From contig JBIQLO010000133.1 in the NCBI GenBank assembly GCA_044464175.1, positions 1 to 10,901 of the forward strand: 10,901 nucleotides of DNA, read 5' to 3'. How positions within the stretch are numbered: position 1 is the stretch's first letter; each line of letters begins with the position of its first letter. The DNA is from JBIQLO01 sp044464175 (lineage in GTDB: Bacteria > Planctomycetota > Phycisphaerae > Tepidisphaerales > Tepidisphaeraceae). Of the stretch, positions 5,912 through 10,901 are shown piece by piece. Under the pieces are notes generated by a model, which was not told the origin of the DNA, made no database searches, and worked only from the letters and a program-made list of their open reading frames with translations. Both the position numbers and the translations under genes were made by a program.

Positions 5912-7003
5912 TCACTCGTCCGCCGCCCGAACCCGGGAGGCGGCCGGCTCAATCCACTCCATCGGAATCACCTGGGCCTGATCGACCGGCTCACCCTGAA
6001 GCAGCGCTTCCAGCGCATGCGCGGCCCGATGGGCATAGGCGTCCGGATCGGATTCCATTCGCGCCACCGCCGGGGGATAGAAAATATCCGACCCCCGGTT
6101 GGCGTGGCTGACAATCAGCAGATCGTCGGGAACCTGCAGCCGCAGATCGAGCATCGCGGCCGCCGCATCCCGAAACAGCATGTCATCGCCGATCACCAGG
6201 GCGTCCGGCTTCCGGCGCTCCGCGCTCCAGATTTCACGAAAACGCTCCCACCCGATCCCCGGTTCCCCCGTCGCTCCCTCCCCGCGCACCCAGTGGGAGG
6301 GAACCGCCACCCCCGCCCCCTGAAGTGCCTCCTGATATCCATCGTACAAGGTCCGCTCGCAGATCAGGTCCGGGCCGCACAGTCTGCCGCCCAGAAACGC
6401 GATCCGTCGCCGCCCCCGATCCAGCAGCCACTGGGTGGCCCGCCGCCCTGCGGTGTATCCGTCGAAATAAAGGTGATGCCGCCAGGTGGAATTGGTCCCC
6501 ACCAGCGGCAGCCCACTCCCCTCCAGCCGCTTGCGCCATTCCGGCGGCAGGATCGTCGCCAGCGCCGCCACGCCCAGCAAATCCCCGCGCTCAAAGGCGT
6601 CCAGAAATTCCGGGTAGGTCGGCGTCAGCCTCGGCTGCCCGGGAATGTAGTGTCCGGCGTACAGCCGGCAGGCGATCCCACGCTCATCCAGCAACTGCGG
6701 CAGCAGCCGGATCACCCGCCAGTAAAAGTGCGACAGCCGCGCGCTGCCCAGTTCCAGTTCGATCAATAGGGCCACATGCCGCGACTGGCGATGATCCAGT
6801 ACATACGTCCCGCTCCCCTGCCTGCGCTCAAGCAGCCCCTCCTGGCACAGCTTCAGCACCGCCTCCCGCACCGTCACCATGCTCACCCCGAACCGCCCGG
6901 CCAGCAATCGCTCGCTCGGCAGCCGATCCCCTGCCTGGTAGCGGCTGAAAATCTCCTGCCGCAATGTCTTGTAGATGCGAAGATGCCGCGGTGGAGCGTG
7001 CAT
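5912..7003 (-). CDS. GntR-family transcriptional regulator with LacI-like ligand-binding domain
   Basis: From the ATG at 7003 the protein has 363 residues; a TTG three codons upstream (7012) is an alternative. Residues 7-72 form a GntR-type winged helix: IYKTLRQEIF, GDRLPSERLLAGRFGVS, then TVREAVLKLCQEGLLERRQG and the wing GSGTYV. The remainder resembles a periplasmic-binding-protein fold as in LacI/AraR regulators: HVALLIELELG, FDGYTAGRRATQWLLDRGRR, RIAFLGG, YDGYQEAL, PDALVIGDDM and PDDLLIVSHANRG. Such hybrids usually sense a sugar or sugar derivative and act as repressors or activators in the cytoplasm. The effector is unknown. It is probably the first gene of an operon with the prepilin and small membrane genes, and it is divergent from the hydrolase, the other likely target. 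The sequence has no obvious break. Confidence 0.88.
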   Translation of the reverse strand: MHAPPRHLRIYKTLRQEIFSRYQAGDRLPSERLLAGRFGVSMVTVREAVLKLCQEGLLERRQGSGTYVLDHRQSRHVALLIELELGSARLSHFYWRVIRLLPQLLDERGIACRLYAGHYIPGQPRLTPTYPEFLDAFERGDLLGVAALATILPPEWRKRLEGSGLPLVGTNSTWRHHLYFDGYTAGRRATQWLLDRGRRRIAFLGGRLCGPDLICERTLYDGYQEALQGAGVAVPSHWVRGEGATGEPGIGWERFREIWSAERRKPDALVIGDDMLFRDAAAAMLDLRLQVPDDLLIVSHANRGSDIFYPPAVARMESDPDAYAHRAAHALEALLQGEPVDQAQVIPMEWIEPAASRVRAADE

Positions 7004-7024
7004 AAAATTCAATAGTCAACTAAT

Positions 7025-7065
7025 AACCTATTTCGCCTCCGACGGAATTGTCAATCCTTTTTTTT
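7025..7065 (-). promoter_or_regulatory. Candidate sigma70-type promoter for the regulator operon
   Basis: On the minus strand, TTGACA (7054-7049) is followed after 18 nt by TAGGTT (7030-7025, 3 of 6 consensus). A run of eight A residues (7065-7058) sits just before the -35 box, like an UP element. Transcription would begin close to the start codon, giving a very short leader. The -35 and A-tract are good; the -10 is weak. Confidence 0.45.
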
Positions 7066-7100
7066 CAGATGCGACCCCCCTTTTAGACGGATTGCCCCTC

Positions 7101-7116
7101 CTTCCACCGGTGGAAG
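7101..7116. promoter_or_regulatory. Perfect 16-bp palindrome, candidate operator
   Basis: CTTCCACCGGTGGAAG is fully self-complementary. It lies between the two divergent promoters, 29 nt before the plus-strand -35 box and 35 nt from the start of the minus-strand A-tract. Dimeric GntR regulators bind palindromes of about this size, so it may be the site of the divergent regulator. It could instead be a repeat remnant, since it shares CACC/GGTG with the REP-like units. Confidence 0.4.
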
Positions 7117-7135
7117 CCCTCGCCAGGACGGCCGC

Positions 7136-7173
7136 AAAATTTTACTTGACAAAAACCGAACAAATGGTAGACT
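7136..7173 (+). promoter_or_regulatory. Sigma70-type promoter upstream of the hydrolase
   Basis: A perfect TTGACA (7146-7151) and TAGACT (7168-7173, 4 of 6) are separated by 16 nt. AAAATTTT at 7136-7143 sits directly before the -35 box, in UP-element position. Transcription would start near 7180, leaving a leader of about 240 nt before the hydrolase ATG. Confidence 0.6.
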
Positions 7174-7246
7174 GCCCCTTAATATGAACACGCTCACCTT
7201 CCCCGCATCTTCCTCTTCTCCCGCTGCCAGCCGCCGACTCTCAACC

Positions 7247-7396
7247 ACGACAAAATGTCATCCAAACCCAAACGAACCAAACCCAATACCCCGCTGGCGC
7301 TCTCCAAATGCCGTTTTTCACTCCGACAGCACTACGACAAATTACGAAACGAACCAAACCCAATCTCCCTGAACCCCGCCCCGTTGGCGTCTCTCC
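7247..7396. repeat. Degenerate tandem repeat in the hydrolase leader
   Basis: An 18-bp exact direct repeat, AAACGAACCAAACCCAAT, occurs at 7270-7287 and 7347-7364. Around it, ACGACAAA recurs at 7247 and 7334 and a TGGCG-TCTC-like end recurs near 7295 and 7385, so a unit of roughly 80-90 bp has been duplicated and has drifted. Short frames cross it, rich in Asn, Pro, Lys and Thr, but none looks like a real protein. It occupies most of the transcript leader between the promoter and the ATG at 7424. Confidence 0.6.
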
Positions 7397-7423
7397 CCTC
7401 TTTGATTAAGATGGGACCCCGTC

Positions 7424-8191
7424 ATGCAAGAACTATCCATCCCCTCCTCCATCGACGGCCATGCTGAACCCTCCCTCTTCGCCCCGGCCCCCGACGCCGC
7501 CGAAGCCCCCCTCCTGGTGGCGCTGCACACCTGGAGCGCCGACCGCTTCAACCAGCAGAAACTCCTGTCGATGAGTGAAGCGCGCGGTTGGCACCTGCTC
7601 CTGCCGGAGTTTCGCGGGCCCAACCTCACCAGCAACCCCCGGGCTCGCCAGGCGTGCGCGTCGGACCTGGCGCAGCAGGACATCCTCGACGCCGTGCAAT
7701 ACGTCCGCGACCACTACTCCGTTTCCAGCCAGATCTTTCTGGTCGGCGGCAGCGGCGGCGGGCATATGTCCCTCATGATGGCCGCCCGCGCCCCCGAACT
7801 CTGGACCGCCGTCAGCGCCTGGTGCCCCATCACGGACCTGTCCAAGTGGCGGTTGCAAAACCCTGGATACCGCGCCCACATCGAATGTTGCTGCGGCGGC
7901 GTGCCCGAAGACGGCCCGGAAGTGGCAAAAGAATACAACCAGCGCTCCCCCATCGCCCACATCGACCGCCTCGCCCAGGCCCACGTCTACATCCACCACG
8001 GCAAGGATGACCCGTCGGTCCCCTGCACCCACACGCTGGAACTCTATCAGAAGCTGTTTTACGCCCACCCCCAGGCAAAGGTCTACTGCGACATCTTCCC
8101 CGGCAAGCACGACTTCCACCCCGATCAGGCTTTCGCGTGGTTCCAAGGCCTGCTGGACAACAAGCCCACCGGCACCGCCATCACCCGCTAA
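7424..8191 (+). CDS. Alpha/beta hydrolase, prolyl-oligopeptidase/esterase type
   Basis: The protein has 255 residues. The nucleophile elbow is GGSGGGH with Ser110, preceded by strand QIFLVG. The acid is probably Asp196 in HGKDDPSVP and the base His229 in FPGKHDF, giving a complete triad in the right order. LLVALHTWS at 31-39 is the usual strand before the oxyanion turn. The layout is that of S9-like peptidases and carbohydrate or acyl esterases; the chain is only the catalytic domain. No signal peptide is seen, so it should act in the cytoplasm. Cys155-Cys157 are three adjacent cysteines in an unusual insert (IECCCGG). The start is the ATG at 7424, with no clear ribosome binding site. It is divergent from the GntR regulator, which may control it, and its TAA overlaps the nadA stop. 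Substrate unknown. Confidence 0.85.
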   Translation: MQELSIPSSIDGHAEPSLFAPAPDAAEAPLLVALHTWSADRFNQQKLLSMSEARGWHLLLPEFRGPNLTSNPRARQACASDLAQQDILDAVQYVRDHYSVSSQIFLVGGSGGGHMSLMMAARAPELWTAVSAWCPITDLSKWRLQNPGYRAHIECCCGGVPEDGPEVAKEYNQRSPIAHIDRLAQAHVYIHHGKDDPSVPCTHTLELYQKLFYAHPQAKVYCDIFPGKHDFHPDQAFAWFQGLLDNKPTGTAITR

Positions 8192-9354
8192 TCCACCGTC
8201 GTCCCGGCCGGCTGCTGCTTGCCGGTGGGGTTGCCGTCCCCCTTGATCGCGAGCATGCGCTCCAGCGCGACCAAGGCCCACTTGCGGGTCTCCGGATCAA
8301 CGCGGATCTCGTTGACCACCTTCCCTTCCACCAGGTTCTCCAGCGCCCAGCAGAGGTGGGCCGTGTCGATGCGGAACATCGTGGTGCACAGGCACTGGCA
8401 GTCGCTCAGGACGATGATCTTCTGATCGGGATGCTGGTTCTTCAAGCGGTTGACCAGGTGCACCTCGGTGCCGATCGCCCACTGGCTGCCGGGCGGGGCG
8501 TTCTGCACCTGCTTGACGATGTAGGCCGTGCTGCCGGCCAGATCGGCCTTCTGCACCACATCCCAGCTGCACTCCGGATGCACCAGCACCTTCATGCCGG
8601 GATACTTCTGCCGCACCTGGTCCACGTGCTCGGGACGAAACAGGGCATGCACCGAACAATGCCCCTTCCACAGGACGAAGTCGGCCTCGATCAATGCCTG
8701 CTCCTCGTTGCCCCCCAGGTCATTGCGCGGGTCCCAGACGACCATCCGCTCCAGCGGATACCCCATCGCATAGGCCGTATTCCGCCCCAGGTGCTGGTCG
8801 GGGAAGAAGAGGATTTTCGTCTTCTTGCCGCTTGAGTTGCCCTCCCGGATCGCCCATTCCAGCACGTTGCGGGCGTTGCTGCTGGTGCAGACCGCCCCGC
8901 CATGCTTGCCGACGAACGCCTTGATGGCGGCCGAGCTGTTCATGTAGGTGATGGGCACGATGCGCTGGTCGGGGCAAAGCTCCTCCAGCTGTGCCCAGCA
9001 GTCGAGCGTCTGGTCGAGACTGGCCATGTCCGCCATCGAACAGCCGGCACCCAGGTCCGGCAGGATGACCCGCACCGACTCATCGGTGAGGATGTCGGCC
9101 GACTCGGCCATGAAATGGACGCCGCAGAAGATCACCGTCTCCACCCCCTGCTGCATCGCCGCCTTGCGCGACAGCTCAAAGCTGTCCCCGGCGAAATCGG
9201 CGAATTCCATCACCGAGTCCTGCTGGTAATGGTGACCCAGGATCGCCGCTTTCTTTCCCAGCTTCCGGCGAGCCGCGGCGATGCGGGCGCGCAATTCCTC
9301 TTCAGATGCCTTGGTGTAGTTCTCAGGAAGTGACGGCTGCCAGACTTTGCTCAT
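8188..9354 (-). CDS. nadA: Quinolinate synthase NadA
   Basis: The protein has 388 residues. It condenses iminoaspartate with dihydroxyacetone phosphate to quinolinate in de novo NAD synthesis, using an oxygen-sensitive [4Fe-4S] cluster in the cytoplasm. Family motifs are all present: LGHHYQQDSVMEFADFAGDS at 39-58, CGVHFMAESADIL at 77-89, YMNSSAAIKA at 137-146, CTSSNA at 156-161 and HPECSWDVV at 259-267. The three cluster ligands should be Cys105 (GAGCSMAD), Cys233 (KGHCSVHA) and Cys323 in SDCQCLCTTM, by alignment to the known bacterial enzymes. The C-terminal 20 residues are a loose tail. The ATG at 9354 is the only reasonable start, because an in-frame TAA lies three codons before it. nadB and nadC are not in the window. 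It lies 103 nt downstream of lysS on the same strand and converges with the hydrolase. Confidence 0.96.
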   Translation of the reverse strand: MSKVWQPSLPENYTKASEEELRARIAAARRKLGKKAAILGHHYQQDSVMEFADFAGDSFELSRKAAMQQGVETVIFCGVHFMAESADILTDESVRVILPDLGAGCSMADMASLDQTLDCWAQLEELCPDQRIVPITYMNSSAAIKAFVGKHGGAVCTSSNARNVLEWAIREGNSSGKKTKILFFPDQHLGRNTAYAMGYPLERMVVWDPRNDLGGNEEQALIEADFVLWKGHCSVHALFRPEHVDQVRQKYPGMKVLVHPECSWDVVQKADLAGSTAYIVKQVQNAPPGSQWAIGTEVHLVNRLKNQHPDQKIIVLSDCQCLCTTMFRIDTAHLCWALENLVEGKVVNEIRVDPETRKWALVALERMLAIKGDGNPTGKQQPAGTTVD

Positions 9355-9359
9355 GGTTG

Positions 9360-9391
9360 ATTATAAACAAACCTTTCTGTCTTAAATTATA
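9360..9391 (-). promoter_or_regulatory. AT-rich promoter region of nadA
   Basis: In a short AT-rich island two perfect TATAAT boxes occur on the minus strand, at 9391-9386 and 9365-9360. The first would give a leader of about 25 nt containing AAAGG (9376-9372), which is 17 nt from the ATG, farther than usual. The second would start transcription at or next to the ATG. Neither has a good -35 box. nadA therefore probably has its own promoter rather than depending only on lysS read-through. Confidence 0.45.
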
Positions 9392-9457
9392 GAGCCCGAT
9401 TTCCCGCTGGCGAGCCATTGGAAGAATTATTTTCCTCAGCGGCGCCCGGGAGCCTGA

Positions 9458-10901
9458 TCATGCCCCCTCCACCGGCTTCATGAGCGGAAAAAGGATCACG
9501 TCGCGGAGGCTTGGGGCGCCGGTGAGCATGGTCATGAGGCGGTCGATCCCCAGGCCCATGCCGCCGGCCGGGGGCATGCCGTGGCGCAGGGCGGTTAGGA
9601 AGTCTTCATCGGTCTTCTGCTTCTCCTCCTCATCGCCCACCTGCTGGGTGAAGTTGGCGGCCTGCACGTCCGGGTCGTTGAGCTCGGAGTAGCCGGGCGA
9701 GAGCTCCTGCCCGTTGATGGCCAGCTCATAAACGTCGGCGAAGAAGGGATCTTCCCGGTTCTTGCGGGCCAAGGGAATGATGACGCTGGGGACGTGCGTG
9801 ACGAACGTCGGGTCGATCAGCGTCGGCTCGATCAGCTTCTCGTAGACCTCCACCAGTTGCTCGGCGGGAGAGCCGGCCAGTTTCAGGTCCTTGCCCGGGT
9901 TGGACGAGCGCAGTTGCTCGATCTGCCCGGCCTTCAGCGGTTGTTTGTCGAAGGTCCAGCCGGTGCGCTCCGCCACCAAGTCGGTCATCCGCACGCGCCG
10001 CCAGGGGCGCTGGAGGTTGATCGTACGGCGGACCGTGCCATCGGGATCCTTGTGCTCGATCGTCAGGCCGCCAAAGAGCGTCTGGGCCAGGTGACAGACG
10101 AGGCTTTCGACCATCTCGGCCATCGTTTCCCAGGAGCCGTAGGCCTCGTAGGCCTCCAGCATGGTGAACTCCGGGTTGTGGCGCGGGGAGATGCCCTCGT
10201 TGCGGAAGTTGCGGTTGAGCTCAAAGACCTTGGGAAAGCCGCCGACGAGCAGGCGCTTGAGGTAGAGTTCGGGGGCGATGCGCAGGTAGAGGGGGATGTC
10301 CAGGGCGTTGTGGTGGGTGACGAAGGGGCGGGCGGCAGCGCCGCCGGCCAGGGGCTGCATCATGGGCGTTTCCACCTCTAGATAGCCGCGGCCGCGCATG
10401 AAGGCGCGGATCTCCTCGATCACCCGGCTGCGGAGCTGGAAGAGGCGCATGACCTCGGGGTTGGCAAAGAGATCCACGTAGCGCTGGCGGTAGCGCAGCT
10501 CCATGTCGCTGAGGCCCTCCCACTTGGCAGGGGGGGGCAGCAGCGCCTTGGAGGCGATGCGGAGCTGGTCGGCCCAGATGGTGGTTTCCCCCTTGTTGGT
10601 CTGGCCCAGGGGGCCTTCGACGACGATCTGGTCGGCCAGATCAAGCAGGCCGCGGACCTGCCAGGCGGTGTCATCGAGCCGTCGCTTGTCCAAGGCAACC
10701 TGCAGGTCGCCGGAGGCATCGCGGAGGGTGAGGAACGAGAGCTTGCCCATGTCGCGCTTGAGAATGATGCGGCCGGCGGCTTTCACGACGGGACCGCCAT
10801 CGTGGCCCATTTCGGGACGGTAGAGGGCCTTGATCTGGTCCAAGGGGGTCAGGCCGGCTTCGGGCTGGCCGAAGGGGTCGATGCCGAGCTGGCGGAGCTT
10901 G
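9458..10901 (-). CDS. lysS: Lysyl-tRNA synthetase, class II (5' end outside window)
   Basis: This enzyme charges tRNA-Lys with lysine in the cytoplasm. About 480 residues are visible. The frame stays open through the right edge: before the TTG at 10843 it reads KLRQLGIDPFGQPEAGLTP, the normal LysRS N-terminus (KLRELGIDPY-like). The TTG is therefore internal and perhaps 10-30 residues are missing. In visible numbering, the OB-fold anticodon-binding domain spans about 36-122 (GRIILKRDMGKLSFLTLRD). RYRQRYVDL follows near 136, and motif 1 lies around YLEVETPMM near 173. Motif 2 is FELNRNFRNEGIS with RHNPEFTMLE near 226-249, and motif 3 is GMGLGIDRLMTMLTG about 33 residues from the end. All three class II motifs are intact. 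nadA follows after 103 nt on the same strand. Confidence 0.96.
   Translation of the reverse strand, partial: KLRQLGIDPFGQPEAGLTPLDQIKALYRPEMGHDGGPVVKAAGRIILKRDMGKLSFLTLRDASGDLQVALDKRRLDDTAWQVRGLLDLADQIVVEGPLGQTNKGETTIWADQLRIASKALLPPPAKWEGLSDMELRYRQRYVDLFANPEVMRLFQLRSRVIEEIRAFMRGRGYLEVETPMMQPLAGGAAARPFVTHHNALDIPLYLRIAPELYLKRLLVGGFPKVFELNRNFRNEGISPRHNPEFTMLEAYEAYGSWETMAEMVESLVCHLAQTLFGGLTIEHKDPDGTVRRTINLQRPWRRVRMTDLVAERTGWTFDKQPLKAGQIEQLRSSNPGKDLKLAGSPAEQLVEVYEKLIEPTLIDPTFVTHVPSVIIPLARKNREDPFFADVYELAINGQELSPGYSELNDPDVQAANFTQQVGDEEEKQKTDEDFLTALRHGMPPAGGMGLGIDRLMTMLTGAPSLRDVILFPLMKPVEGA

Noticed and set aside
5393..6769. Open frame of 458 codons on the plus strand opposite the regulator and prepilin
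   Set aside because: Pro/Arg/Gln/His-rich antisense shadow spanning two well-supported genes and their gap; no domain is recognisable.
7184..7372. Possible 62-residue leader peptide just after the predicted transcription start
   Set aside because: Low-complexity Ser/Thr/Asn/Pro composition, no ribosome site, and much of it is encoded by the tandem repeat. It would have to be translated nearly leaderless.
7433..8281. Open frame of 282 codons on the minus strand opposite the hydrolase
   Set aside because: Gly/Ala/Val-rich antisense frame; the plus strand has a complete Ser-Asp-His triad.
1..10901. CRISPR array, tRNA genes, insertion sequence or phage genes
   Set aside because: No regularly spaced repeats of CRISPR length, no tRNA-like cloverleaf with TTCGA-type arm, and no transposase, integrase or structural phage motif was found by reading both strands.

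Overview
This is a GC-rich window from an unidentified bacterium. The gene content best fits the Planctomycetota (a Phycisphaerae-like member) or a relative in the Lentisphaerota/Verrucomicrobiota. The main reasons are a prepilin-like protein with a C-terminal H-x-DG signature, a GntR/periplasmic-binding-protein hybrid regulator next to it, a membrane-anchored WD40 propeller, and many short palindromic repeats between genes. The taxonomic call is an inference; no rRNA or other phylogenetic marker is present.

Left part (1-4543, plus strand). The window opens inside a polytopic membrane protein, probably a GT-C-type glycosyltransferase, whose C-terminal tail is encoded by a dispersed hairpin repeat. 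A repeat-rich gap follows (1596-1893), then a single-TM, seven-bladed WD40 protein (1894-3117) that looks less GC-rich than its neighbours. This gene is bracketed by two 62-bp direct repeats, about 85% identical, so it looks like a cassette. After a 367-bp gap comes a DUF3524-type glycosyltransferase (3485-4543), homologous to the animal tRNA-queuosine mannosyltransferase. Its N-terminal signature is well conserved but its C-terminal half is divergent.

Middle (4792-7423). Three minus-strand genes form a probable operon: the GntR-type regulator, a type IV pilin-like protein, and an 83-residue hydrophobic protein. The gaps between them are 33 and 43 nt. The regulator is divergent from an alpha/beta hydrolase. 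The 420-bp space between them holds two opposed sigma70-like promoters, each with an A/T tract at its -35 box, a perfect 16-bp palindrome between them, and a degenerate tandem repeat in the hydrolase leader.

Right part (7424-10901). The alpha/beta hydrolase (plus) converges on quinolinate synthase nadA (minus), and their stop codons overlap by 4 nt. Upstream of nadA, on the same strand, is class II lysyl-tRNA synthetase lysS, whose 5' end lies beyond the right edge. These two are housekeeping genes.

No tRNA, rRNA, CRISPR array, transposase or phage gene was seen. The accessory character of the window lies in its repeats and in the WD40 and regulator/prepilin modules.
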